Below are positions 15,998 through 24,788 of a stretch of DNA of 64,000 nucleotides, in pieces. Source of the stretch: Synechocystis sp. PCC 6714 (GTDB lineage Bacteria; Cyanobacteriota; Cyanobacteriia; Cyanobacteriales; Microcystaceae); NCBI RefSeq assembly GCF_000478825.2, contig NZ_CP007542.1, positions 1,550,001 to 1,614,000 on the forward strand. Direction: 5' to 3'. The position numbers and the translations under genes are program-made. Each line of letters opens with the position of its first letter. The first letter of the stretch is position 1. Below the pieces are notes generated by a model. That model made no database searches. It was not told the DNA's origin and worked only from the letters and a program-made list of their open reading frames with translations.

Positions 15998-17914
15998 TCA
16001 ATCCGAGGTTAAAAGCATCAACCGCCGGGGATCTAGATGTACCAACCAAGGCTGGGGACAATGACGCAGGATTTCCCATTTTTCTTTGAAGACCTCCGCC
16101 TGCACATGGTAGTCGTCGGCATCAATGGCGGGAGTCCCCAACTTCAAATAGACCGTCATGCGATGGGGAGTTTCACTGGTCCAGGCCACCCAACCGGGAA
16201 AGACGTTAGTGGGGGATGGGTGTTGAGCAGAAGAATTCAAGAACTTAATTTGATGGGCCCGAATACCAATGTGGGTTTGCTGGGGATAAACGGGTTCCGT
16301 TGTTTGAAGAGTGCAATTCCATTCTAGGGCCCGGACTGTATGGCGATCGATGACTTGAATGGGAGAATAATTTTTGCAACCCGTTAGTTGGGCAATGCTT
16401 AGGGTACCAGGGCGATCGAAAATGGCTTGTTTGTTGCCCGCTGCCACCACTTGCCCTTGGCTGAGTACCAGTAATTGCTGGCAGAGTCGATAGGTTTCTT
16501 CCAAATTATGGCTAACGAACAGGGTGAATCCTTGATAACCGGAGAGGATTTTGAGCAATTGTTTTTCTAATTCATGGCGCAGATGGGTATCTAGGGCAGA
16601 AAAGGGCTCATCTAGTAACAAAATATTTGGTTCAGAAGCTAAGGCCCGGGCCAAAGCGACCCGCTGTTGTTGGCCACCGGATAGTTGATGGGGATAACGA
16701 TCGCCCATGGCCTCCATTTGCACTAACCTCAGTTGTTCCTGGACCCGGGGTGATCGCCGTTGGGGAGGCAGGTGTCCCAGGGCAAAGGCAATATTCTCGG
16801 CCACTGTGAGATGGGGGAATAAGGCATAGTTTTGTGATACTAGGCCGACTTTACGCTCACGACTGGGTACATTAATACCCTGGTCAGAGTCAAATAAGGT
16901 GCGGCCGTTGAGGATAATCTTGCCCTGGGTGGGGGTTTCCAAGCCAGCAATACAACGGAGCGTCATACTTTTCCCGGAACCCGATGCCCCCAACAATCCC
17001 ACCGTTTCCCCTTGGGCCATGAACGTTACATCTAAATTGAATTGTCCTAACTGTTTCTGAATATTTACCTGAATAGCCGGCTCGGCTTTGTCTGCATCTG
17101 ACCAGGGAAGGGGATGACTTTTCCATCCAGTGCTTTGGGGGGCGATCGTTAAATACCCCGCCGATGGATTTCCTTGGGGCAGTTGACTCCGGGTTTTGCT
17201 CCCGTGCTGGCCCTGGACCACATTGACAGCCATGATGGCAGACAGGGAAATGACTAAAATAATGCCAACCCATAGCCAGGCCTGATCCATAGCCCCCGCT
17301 TCCACGGCAAAGTAGATGGCCATGGGGATGGTTTGGGTTTGTCCGGGAATATTGCCCGCCAGCATCAAAGTAGCGCCAAATTCCCCCAGGGAACGCGCAA
17401 AGGCTAGGGTTGTACCCGCTAAAAGGCCGGGCATGGAAAGGGGCAGTAAAACCCGCCAAAAAATGTATTTTTTAGAAGCTCCTAGGGTTTGGGCCACCTG
17501 TAGAAGATGGGGGTCCACCTGCTCAAATGCCCCCAATGCGGTTTTGTACATCAAGGGAAAGGAAACAACAGTGGCGGTAATTACAGCGGCGTACCAGGTG
17601 AAGACGATGGTGACATCGAACTGGGCCATAATTTTTCCCAGCGGGGAATTTTTACCCAACAATAACAACAGCAAAAAGCCAACTACGGTGGGGGGAAGAA
17701 TTAAAGGGGCGATGAAAATGCTATCTATTACCGATTTCCACGGACTCCGATCGCCTAACATCCAATGGGCCGCCGCAATGCCAAGCAGGAAGGTGACCAT
17801 GGTGGCCAAGCTTGCAGTTTTGAGGGAAATCCAAAGGGGAGTTAGGTCGGTGACCATGATGGGAGGATATAGGGCAATTTCACGGATGGCCTTATTCGCT
17901 TGGACTAAAACCAT
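15998..17914 (-). CDS. modBC: Molybdate ABC transporter, permease-ATPase fusion
   Basis: 638 residues with ModB and ModC in one chain. Residues ~1-235 form the permease with about five helices and an EAA-type loop (SLGEFGATLML near 175-185). After a ~50-residue linker comes the ABC ATPase: Walker A GASGSGKS at 309-316, signature LSGGQQQR at 411-418, Walker B ILLLDEP at 431-437, then a TOBE-like C-terminal domain. It overlaps modA by 23 bases if it starts at ATG 17914; ATG 17857 is an alternative that avoids the overlap. Together with ModA it imports molybdate for the Mo-cofactor of nitrate reductase. Confidence 0.9.
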   Translation of the reverse strand: MVLVQANKAIREIALYPPIMVTDLTPLWISLKTASLATMVTFLLGIAAAHWMLGDRSPWKSVIDSIFIAPLILPPTVVGFLLLLLLGKNSPLGKIMAQFDVTIVFTWYAAVITATVVSFPLMYKTALGAFEQVDPHLLQVAQTLGASKKYIFWRVLLPLSMPGLLAGTTLAFARSLGEFGATLMLAGNIPGQTQTIPMAIYFAVEAGAMDQAWLWVGIILVISLSAIMAVNVVQGQHGSKTRSQLPQGNPSAGYLTIAPQSTGWKSHPLPWSDADKAEPAIQVNIQKQLGQFNLDVTFMAQGETVGLLGASGSGKSMTLRCIAGLETPTQGKIILNGRTLFDSDQGINVPSRERKVGLVSQNYALFPHLTVAENIAFALGHLPPQRRSPRVQEQLRLVQMEAMGDRYPHQLSGGQQQRVALARALASEPNILLLDEPFSALDTHLRHELEKQLLKILSGYQGFTLFVSHNLEETYRLCQQLLVLSQGQVVAAGNKQAIFDRPGTLSIAQLTGCKNYSPIQVIDRHTVRALEWNCTLQTTEPVYPQQTHIGIRAHQIKFLNSSAQHPSPTNVFPGWVAWTSETPHRMTVYLKLGTPAIDADDYHVQAEVFKEKWEILRHCPQPWLVHLDPRRLMLLTSD

Positions 17915-18713
17915 ATTGACTAAAAACGTTCTGGGCCGCCTTACTAGTAAGAAATTTGCTATAGATCTGGGCCGCTTCTGGGTGGACGCTGGCAGCCATG
18001 ACGGCGATCGGATAAACGATGGGAGTGTGTAAATCAGCCGGGGCCGTGGTCACCGTGGTTACCTGAGCAGAAATTTGGGCATCGGTGGCGTAAACAATCC
18101 CAGCATCGGCATTGCCACTCTCAACGGTGCTTAAAACATTCCTCACTGAGTTGCCATAGACAAATTTGGGCTTTAACTGGGGCAAAATACCTAGATTGGT
18201 GAACACTTCCACCCCATACTGTCCGGCGGGAACACTGCGGGGTTCTCCCAGGGAAATGCGCTTAACGGCAGGATCGGTTAGTTGCCGAAATTCTCTGATT
18301 TTTAAGGTGGAGTCCTGGGGCACAACCAACACCAGGCTATTGCTGAGTAAATTACGACGGGTATCCTTGAGGATTAAATTTTTGCCCTGCAAAGCATCCA
18401 TATGTTTAGGGGCGGCGGAAATAAACAGGTCAACGGTGGCCCCCTGCTCAATTTGCCGTTGCAGTGTGCCAGAAGCGGCAAAGTTATAGTTCACCTCAAT
18501 GGTGGGGTGGGCTGATGCAAAAGTGGGATCTAAGGCTTCCATGGCAGTTTGCAAACTGGCCGCCGCTGAAACGGTCAGCCTAATTGTTTCCGTCGTTGCT
18601 GGGGCAGAAGTTTCCAGATCAGGAGATGAGGAATTTAGTTGGTAAAGCGCTCCAAGCATTAATAGGACCACCGGGGCCAGTAGCCAAAACGAAGCCAGTT
18701 TCCTCGGTTGCAT
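17892..18713 (-). CDS. modA: Molybdate-binding periplasmic protein
   Basis: 273 residues. A hydrophobic signal or anchor (residues ~8-25) lacks a clear lipobox cysteine. The mature part begins LTVSAAASLQTAM, the ModA start with the oxyanion-binding serines, and continues with FAASGTLQRQIEQGATVDLFISA and AGIVYATDA, all typical. It captures molybdate (or tungstate) for the adjacent ModBC transporter. The ATG is preceded by only a weak ribosome site. The O-antigen-ligase-like gene upstream ends nearby on the same strand. Confidence 0.9.
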   Translation of the reverse strand: MQPRKLASFWLLAPVVLLMLGALYQLNSSSPDLETSAPATTETIRLTVSAAASLQTAMEALDPTFASAHPTIEVNYNFAASGTLQRQIEQGATVDLFISAAPKHMDALQGKNLILKDTRRNLLSNSLVLVVPQDSTLKIREFRQLTDPAVKRISLGEPRSVPAGQYGVEVFTNLGILPQLKPKFVYGNSVRNVLSTVESGNADAGIVYATDAQISAQVTTVTTAPADLHTPIVYPIAVMAASVHPEAAQIYSKFLTSKAAQNVFSQYGFSPSE

Positions 18714-18724
18714 ACTTAAAATAA

Positions 18725-21319
18725 TTAAACTTTGGCGATCGCCTGCCAGAGTTCTTGTCGCAAAGGCTGGAGGTTATTGTCCAAGGCTGGGGCGAGGATG
18801 GGGGAGGGAAACATAAACGGAAACCAGGTTACGAGGGGGAGATTCTCCGTCACTTGGTAAAAGTCGCTGGGGTTGGGGCCGTCAATGTGGCGCAGATTAA
18901 CCCCAAAGCCTAATCTTTGGCGACGGTACTGGAGTATGGGAGCGTAATCCCTGAGCCAAGTGTAAAAGTCCGGTGCTTCCCGCAGGGAACCTAGGGTTTG
19001 TTGCAGTAACGGTTCCGGCATGGGCGTTTCACTGACCTGGAACCAAGCTTGATTAATCAATTCCTGGGCTTGGGCTGGATTTTGCCAAGCCTGTACCACT
19101 TTGGCCGCCGGCTCGGACAACAGGGGAAAATATTCTTCAATGCGCTCTGGATTTTTGCTCAATGCCAGTAAAGCCTGACTCTGGCGATCGCCAACTTGGG
19201 TTAACTCCCCCTCCGCCTGGGGAAATTGTCCTAACCACCAATAAATTCCTCCCTGAATTTTTCGCAGTAGGGTTTGAAAATCAGCATCAGCTTGGTTTTC
19301 CTGCCGTAGTTGGTGCAGGGTTGACTGTATTTTTTCAATTAACGGAGGGTAGAGTCGAGCAAAATTGGGACCTCGCCAAAGGGGATTCGTGATAAAGAGG
19401 GGGTCCCGCAAACACTCCAAACTAAAGGCCGTGATGGCTAAGTCCAACTTTTGTTGCACCAACAGGCTCAGCCCTAAGCCAAAAAATACGCCCCGTTTAG
19501 CCGGCACCAGCTGACTTGCGGTGGCAAAGGCTTGACTTGCTTGGCTGGGATTTTGCCCCAGTGCCAACCAGCCCAAATTGTTATGGGTAAATTCCTGGTG
19601 GGGAGAAACTTCCCCACTCCGTTCAAAGGCGGCGATCGCCTTAGTGACCAATTCCTGGCGTTGTTGGGGATCTGCCGTGGTCAAAGCAATATTGCCCAAA
19701 TTCCAGCCCAACTGGGTGGGGTAATAGGCTTCCCAGGGGGCCAGATTTTCCGCTTGGGAAAGGTAATCGGTGAAAGCCGGTATGTTCTTTGCGGCTAAAG
19801 CTCGGAAGGCTGTTTCCGATAATTGCCAAGCCCGCAAAATGGGAAATAACCAAATGGCGATCGCCAACAGTAAAGCAATGCCAGCAAAGAACAATGGCCG
19901 GGCAAAACGATGGGGTTTGGGAATTTCCTGTTGAGGCGGCCAAAGTTGCAGTAAACAGGCGAGATAAATAACAATAACGCCGCTGATGCAAATATTATCT
20001 AGTTGATAGTCCGTTAAACTGGTTACTCCGTAGGCTAATAGGGCACTGGTGAGGGTCCAAATTAGAATTTTTCTTAACTGATTATCCTTATCGACACTTT
20101 TAACTTGGATATCCCCAACGGTTTTGCTTATTTTTAAACTACAAATCAATTGCCAAATTAAACCAGTGGTTAACAGTGAAGGAATTAAGATGCCCCAAAT
20201 TCCCAATTCCGCAAATAGTTGGGCTGGGGTGGAGTGCAATTGGTAAATAAATTCCGATTCCCGTCCCGCCCATGCTGGCCGATAAAGTTGGTATTGCAGA
20301 GGTACATTCCCCAAACCAATGCCAGTCCAAGGATGGGCTGAACCCATGCGCCAACCAATCTCAAAATTGATTAAACGATAGGCAAACTGCCCCGACCCTT
20401 GCCCCTCCATAATGCCAGTAAAACTGCTGAGCAAACGGTCATTGGTGCCAATGAAAAATCCCACCATGGCGATCGCCACACCGCCTAGGCCCAAACACCA
20501 TGGCCAGGGTAATTGACGGAGCAGAGCAATGCCGATAATAGCAAGGAATAATAAAGTGGCTAGACCCAACAATCCTCCCCGGGAACTGGTGGTGTAAAAA
20601 TCAATTAAGCCCAGTAATAAACCAGTGGCCCAAAACCAACGTTTTTTGCCTTCATTCAACCAGGTTAAAACACTCAACAAAGGCAAAATTAAGACCAAAT
20701 AGCCCGCCACATAATTTTGGTGACCAATGGGAGCCCAATTCTGCAATTCCAACACCCCAAAGCTAAAGGTTTTGCTAACGCCCATTTCCCTGGCGATCGC
20801 CGCCGTTTGCCAGAAAGGAATTAGGGTTTGGGTCAACCACAGCAAGAGGCTAATAATGATAAAGGTAAAGCCTAAATAGCCTTGAAAAGTCAATACTTTG
20901 TTAATGGTTACCAGGGGTTTGGGTTGAACTTTTAGCCAGCTTCTTAGGCCATATAAACCGGCCAGAAAAGCCAAAAATATCCAGCCATACCAACGGGACT
21001 GTTGGGGAAAATCCGCCGCCAAAACATTGATAATTACGGTGATCGCCGCCCCCAATCCTAACCAATCAGCCCCCATGCCCAGGGGAACTAGACGTTTGTT
21101 TTGCCCCATTTGCCACAGGTACCAGAGAACTATCAACCCCAGCCAAGTCTGCCAAATAAATACCCATGGCCAACCCACCATCAAGCTATTGCCGTTGGGC
21201 AACAGGGTAAACAAGGCATACAGTAGGGCGGTCAGTAACCCTAGCAATCGTCCTGGATTACTAACGGGGGCCGCTGGGGAAGGAGAACTAACAACAGGGG
21301 AAGGAGCATCGGCGGCCAT
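18725..21319 (-). CDS. O-antigen ligase/polymerase-like membrane protein with TPR-like C-terminus
   Basis: 864 residues from ATG 21319 (a TTG three codons upstream is less likely). The first ~470 residues carry about a dozen hydrophobic helices; the Wzy_C/O-antigen ligase pattern is seen in YTTSSRGGLLGLATLL and the extracellular loop ESEFIYQLHSTPAQLFAELG. The remaining ~390 residues are soluble, helical and repeat-like, with TPR-type stretches (HNNLGWLALGQNPSQASQAF). It may polymerise or ligate surface glycans. IctB, a bicarbonate-related protein, shares the ligase fold but not this tail, so I do not use that name. Confidence 0.8.
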   Translation of the reverse strand: MAADAPSPVVSSPSPAAPVSNPGRLLGLLTALLYALFTLLPNGNSLMVGWPWVFIWQTWLGLIVLWYLWQMGQNKRLVPLGMGADWLGLGAAITVIINVLAADFPQQSRWYGWIFLAFLAGLYGLRSWLKVQPKPLVTINKVLTFQGYLGFTFIIISLLLWLTQTLIPFWQTAAIAREMGVSKTFSFGVLELQNWAPIGHQNYVAGYLVLILPLLSVLTWLNEGKKRWFWATGLLLGLIDFYTTSSRGGLLGLATLLFLAIIGIALLRQLPWPWCLGLGGVAIAMVGFFIGTNDRLLSSFTGIMEGQGSGQFAYRLINFEIGWRMGSAHPWTGIGLGNVPLQYQLYRPAWAGRESEFIYQLHSTPAQLFAELGIWGILIPSLLTTGLIWQLICSLKISKTVGDIQVKSVDKDNQLRKILIWTLTSALLAYGVTSLTDYQLDNICISGVIVIYLACLLQLWPPQQEIPKPHRFARPLFFAGIALLLAIAIWLFPILRAWQLSETAFRALAAKNIPAFTDYLSQAENLAPWEAYYPTQLGWNLGNIALTTADPQQRQELVTKAIAAFERSGEVSPHQEFTHNNLGWLALGQNPSQASQAFATASQLVPAKRGVFFGLGLSLLVQQKLDLAITAFSLECLRDPLFITNPLWRGPNFARLYPPLIEKIQSTLHQLRQENQADADFQTLLRKIQGGIYWWLGQFPQAEGELTQVGDRQSQALLALSKNPERIEEYFPLLSEPAAKVVQAWQNPAQAQELINQAWFQVSETPMPEPLLQQTLGSLREAPDFYTWLRDYAPILQYRRQRLGFGVNLRHIDGPNPSDFYQVTENLPLVTWFPFMFPSPILAPALDNNLQPLRQELWQAIAKV

Positions 21320-21370
21320 GGAAAGCAAAACTCAGAGGAAAACACCTTTCCCATTTTGCCCTCTTCTTAG

Positions 21371-21393
21371 AAAAAAACCGCCCCGGAGGACGG
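21371..21393 (-). terminator. Probable intrinsic terminator
   Basis: On the minus strand a CCGTCC/GGGCGG stem (one G-T pair) with a four-base loop is followed by seven T. It lies about 200 bases beyond the GAF/GGDEF gene and just upstream of the O-antigen-ligase-like gene, so it would separate the two minus-strand units. Confidence 0.6.
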
Positions 21394-21590
21394 TAATCAG
21401 ATTTTCGTGTGTGAGGAGGAAATCGCGTCGAGTTCTGCTTATTTCTTGACCTCACTGTATCTACGATTCTAAACCAAAATTTAGGGCCCTCAACTCACCC
21501 GATTGAGTGAATCGTGGCGATCGCCTGGGGGCCATGGCCACTGCCGGATCGATGGTTCAACCGAGATCAGCAAGTTGTGGGAAGCCTGTT

Positions 21591-22538
21591 TCAAAAGTGT
21601 TCAACCTCCATCTTAACCCTTAATTTTTTCTTTTCTTGGGCTTCGGATATCGCCGTCTGCACCGCATCGAGGAGTCCTGTTTGGGGGGAGCGCTCCCCAA
21701 TGCCTATGTCCACCGTAATCTTGCCTTGCTCAAAGCCTAAGGCTAACCTTTCCCGAATAAAATCCGCCTGGCTGATATGGCACTCAATGCAAAGGATGGC
21801 AAATTCCCTTTCCCCAATGCGGGCACAGAAGTCGTCTTGGCGACAAATGGTTTTGATAATTTTGGCAGACCGTTGCACAATCAAGTCATTAATGGGCTCT
21901 TTTGCCTGGGGCTTCGCCGCTTCCACATTAACGATAATTACACTCACTGGGAAGCCAAATTTCTGGCAACGAATCTCCTCGCTGCCCAACAACTTTTCCC
22001 AACCGGAGCGGCTATAAAACCCAGTGGTTCCATCCTGTTCCCTCAGAAGTTGTTGATACTCTTCCCGTCGGGAAGTTATTTCTGCTTTGAGGAAAAAATC
22101 TAGGATGGTACTCAGCAATTGGGCGATGAGCTCCACCAAAGGCAACTCGTCCACCAGGCTGTCGGGCTGAACTTCGGGATCAATGGCACAGAGGGTACCA
22201 AACAGGGAACCGTTGCCATAGGTAATGGGCACCCCCACATAGGCGCCAATGTCCACCTGTTGACCAATGGGGGCATCGCGATAGGCCTCGATCAAATTTG
22301 ATTGGGGGGCAATGTTGGGCCCTTCTCCCCTCACCATGCGGGAGCAAAACGAATCGGCCCAATGGAACACATCCCCCTGTTTGACTCCGTAGCCATTATC
22401 CTTAGCCTGGAGCACGATCCAATCGTCCATTTCTGTACGGGTAATCATCCACAGGGACAATCCCATCCGTTGGTGGAGATAGGTCAATGCCGCCTGGGCC
22501 GCACTATCAAAATCAGCAAAGGAGTTGGTGGTGAACAT
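21591..22538 (-). CDS. GAF domain protein with degenerate GGDEF domain
   Basis: 315 residues. A GAF domain occupies residues ~5-160 (with FCSRMVRGEGPNI and IGAYVGVPITYGNGSLFGTLCAIDP). A diguanylate-cyclase-fold domain follows from ~165, starting GTTGFYSRSGWEKLL. The signature that should read GG(D/E)EF is instead G-E-R-E-F within CARIGEREFAILC, so cyclase activity is unlikely; it may bind nucleotide or act as a scaffold. The gene is monocistronic, with a strong terminator-like hairpin ~200 bases downstream. Confidence 0.85.
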   Translation of the reverse strand: MFTTNSFADFDSAAQAALTYLHQRMGLSLWMITRTEMDDWIVLQAKDNGYGVKQGDVFHWADSFCSRMVRGEGPNIAPQSNLIEAYRDAPIGQQVDIGAYVGVPITYGNGSLFGTLCAIDPEVQPDSLVDELPLVELIAQLLSTILDFFLKAEITSRREEYQQLLREQDGTTGFYSRSGWEKLLGSEEIRCQKFGFPVSVIIVNVEAAKPQAKEPINDLIVQRSAKIIKTICRQDDFCARIGEREFAILCIECHISQADFIRERLALGFEQGKITVDIGIGERSPQTGLLDAVQTAISEAQEKKKLRVKMEVEHF

Positions 22539-22662
22539 TGGTTGGTCAGCGCCCTAGGATTGGTCAGCGTGTTCTGATGATCTGGGAAGTTTGAATATTT
22601 AAATATTCGTTTAAAATAGTCCGCAATATTTATCCCCGACCTCTATTCTATCCATGGGGGCC

Positions 22663-22688
22663 AAAAAAAACCTCCCCACAGGAAGGTT
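22663..22688 (-). terminator. Strong intrinsic terminator of psb30
   Basis: Read on the minus strand, an 8-bp stem AACCTTCC/GGGAGGTT (one T-G pair) with loop TGTG is followed by eight T. It lies 31 bases after the psb30 stop codon. Confidence 0.8.
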
Positions 22689-22718
22689 GATCGCCCCAGC
22701 GGGCCAGGTTGGGATGGC

Positions 22719-22838
22719 CTACAGATCGCCGCCCCGAAAAGCCAAAACAAAAACAACTGCCGGGCCGGCAATGACGATGAGGCCAAGGAAAGTTAACTGA
22801 AAAATAGGTTCTAAATTGAGGGCGGCTAATAATTCCAT
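22719..22838 (-). CDS. psb30: Photosystem II protein Psb30 (Ycf12)
   Basis: 39 residues beginning [16 protein letters not shown] and ending [12 protein letters not shown], with one transmembrane helix. This is the Psb30/Ycf12 subunit located at the periphery of the photosystem II core near PsbE/PsbJ. The start is fixed by an AGGAGA ribosome site a few bases upstream; longer in-frame extensions upstream are not supported. A strong terminator follows at 22663-22688, so the gene is monocistronic. Confidence 0.92.
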   Translation of the reverse strand: MELLAALNLEPIFQLTFLGLIVIAGPAVVFVLAFRGGDL

Positions 22839-22981
22839 AATTTCTCCTGTTAAAAATTGCTGGCTAGACTCAAGGCAAGCAAAGATAATAAAACCAATGT
22901 CTATAATAGCTGGGTTGGTTTCGTCCCCAGGACTTGCCGTTACAAAAATACATAAAGTTATGTAAAGAAAGGAGTCTGCCC

Positions 22982-23350
22982 ATGGCAACTTGGTATTGTA
23001 TGGAGGGGTGTGGCGCCTGTTGTAATCTCACCCCGGAAGATCGGCCGGATTTAGACCAATATCTCACCCCGGAGGAATTAAACCTTTACCTCAGTTTGGT
23101 GGGGGAAGATGGTTGGTGCATTAATTACAACCATGGCGATCGCCTCTGTGAAATTTATCCAGACCGACCTAGTTTTTGTCGGGTAAAACCAGATAATTTT
23201 GCCCGTATGTTTGCCGTTGCTCCGGCGGAGTTTGATGAGTTTGCTCACCATTGTTGCGAAGAACAAATAGAGGGGGTTTATGGTCCCCGGAGCCTAGAGC
23301 TAAAGCGCTATCAAAAAGGATTAGCTAAGGTGGCCAGTGCCCCGGCATAG
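22982..23350 (+). CDS. YkgJ-family CxxCxxCC cysteine cluster protein
   Basis: 122 residues from ATG 22982, which has AAAGGAG upstream; an in-frame ATG at 22934 has no ribosome site. The N-terminal [13 protein letters not shown] is the cysteine cluster that defines the family and binds a metal (zinc or an iron-sulfur cluster has been proposed). A central [12 protein letters not shown] carries another Cys. Function unknown. Divergent from psb30 with ~140 bases between the start codons, which must hold both promoters; TATAAT occurs at 22902-22907. Confidence 0.8.
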   Translation: MATWYCMEGCGACCNLTPEDRPDLDQYLTPEELNLYLSLVGEDGWCINYNHGDRLCEIYPDRPSFCRVKPDNFARMFAVAPAEFDEFAHHCCEEQIEGVYGPRSLELKRYQKGLAKVASAPA

Positions 23351-23366
23351 ATTGGAGTAGCAAGGA

Positions 23367-23403
23367 AAAACCAAGACTCACCCTGGTTGGGAACAGTTTT
23401 TTC
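23367..23403 (+). terminator. Weak terminator-like hairpin
   Basis: AACCA (23369-23373) pairs with TGGTT (23384-23388), and a run of T follows at 23397-23402. It follows the YkgJ-type gene by 17 bases. The stem is short and the loop long. Confidence 0.3.
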
Positions 23404-23449
23404 TCAATATTTCAAACAATTGTGTTAATGCAAATATACCAAGCGATCA

Positions 23450-24706
23450 TCAGCCGTCACCCTGGGGGGCTTGGAGGGTGGTTTTGCTGACCATGCGGGT
23501 CTTTTTCCGATCGCCTTCAGACAAATCTTCCCCGGATTGAAGTCTGGTGGCATTGGTTTGTAGAATAGTAGCTCCGTTTTTGTCCCCCATTTGCAGAGCG
23601 GTTTTGGCGGCGGTTTGGAGCATGGTGGCCGCCCCTTGGCGATCGCCGGCTTTGAGTTTGGTTTCGGCAATCTGGGTCTGACGATATTTAGCCAGGGTGA
23701 GAATGGATTCCTGGACCTGGGCATCGGTGCTGGGTTGGTACTGGGTTTGTACCTGAATGGTCAAGGGCAACGGGTCGGAAAGTAGATTAGTTTGTCCTGA
23801 TGCAGGATCGTCGTAGCGGATTTTTACTTGGCCGATGACGTGGCGGCCCGGGGGCAATTGGTCTAGGTAAAGGTTGAGTAGTAAGACCCTTTCCTGGTCG
23901 GTCATCAAATCCCCCAGACGCACTTCCCAGGTTTGCCCTTGGCTTTGTACGGTTAAATCCATGGTTTCTGGGGAGACCTGGGCCACGGGTTTGACGGTGG
24001 CGAGATGGGCTTGGGGCGCTAATTCCAGCAGGAGATGGCCATTGGTTAGTCCCACACTGCTCATGCGTTGGAACAGTTGACGAAAGGTATGCAATGCTTC
24101 GTTGGGATTTTCGATATAGCTCAAACTGCCCTGGGCCGATGCGGCGATCGCTTCCAATACGTCCTGGTTCCAATGGTCGCCAAAACCAAGGGTATGGACT
24201 GTTAATTTATAGTCCGATGCGACGGTGCCCAATTTCAGACAACGGTCATTATCCCCATGCTCATTTTCCCCATCGGTAAGCAGAAAAATGTGGGAAACCC
24301 GGTCTTCCTTACCTTTAGCTGCTTCCTGAATACCCAGTTTTAGCCCCTCATCAATGGCGGTGCCCCCTTCCGCTTTTAACTTTTCAATTGCTTTGGCGAT
24401 CGCCGCTCCGTTCCGCACCTGTTGATTTTCAATGACAATTTTGGCCCGATGGTCGAAGGCAATGACCGCAAGACGATCCTCTTCCCCCAGGCGATCGATT
24501 AACCCCAAGGCCGCACTTTTGACCGTTTCCAGGGGTTGGCCATCCATGGAACCGCTGTGGTCTAATACCAAGCACAAATTCAGGGGCAACCGGCGATCAT
24601 GGTCGTCCGCTTTGGCCGCCACAGCTATCCGCAACTGCCGCTGACTGGTGGGGGCCCCAGCATCCAAATTCTGGTCACTTAACAGCAAGGAAAGGTCGAT
24701 ACGCAT
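23450..24706 (-). CDS. von Willebrand factor type A domain protein
   Basis: 418 residues from ATG 24706. The VWA domain spans residues ~40-215 with an intact metal site: DHSGSM (D49, S51, S53), a Thr in GGTAIDEGL and the Asp in IFLLTDGEN. The C-terminal ~200 residues are a beta-rich part followed by a helical stretch (ETKLKAGDRQGAATMLQTAA) resembling a TPR-like repeat. No signal peptide, so probably cytoplasmic. Such proteins mediate metal-dependent protein binding; the partner is unknown. The gene lies 82 bases downstream of raf1 on the same strand. Confidence 0.85.
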   Translation of the reverse strand: MRIDLSLLLSDQNLDAGAPTSQRQLRIAVAAKADDHDRRLPLNLCLVLDHSGSMDGQPLETVKSAALGLIDRLGEEDRLAVIAFDHRAKIVIENQQVRNGAAIAKAIEKLKAEGGTAIDEGLKLGIQEAAKGKEDRVSHIFLLTDGENEHGDNDRCLKLGTVASDYKLTVHTLGFGDHWNQDVLEAIAASAQGSLSYIENPNEALHTFRQLFQRMSSVGLTNGHLLLELAPQAHLATVKPVAQVSPETMDLTVQSQGQTWEVRLGDLMTDQERVLLLNLYLDQLPPGRHVIGQVKIRYDDPASGQTNLLSDPLPLTIQVQTQYQPSTDAQVQESILTLAKYRQTQIAETKLKAGDRQGAATMLQTAAKTALQMGDKNGATILQTNATRLQSGEDLSEGDRKKTRMVSKTTLQAPQGDG

Positions 24707-24788
24707 GGGGAGCAACTGAAACTTTTCCCTTTAGCTTACTGCAAGATTTTTGGCTCTGGGATGTTCTCCTGATGGGCAAACCGCCAGT

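Noticed and set aside
17316-18032. A 238-codon plus-strand frame across modA/modBC
   Set aside because: Both mod genes are strongly supported on the minus strand; no ribosome site or family.
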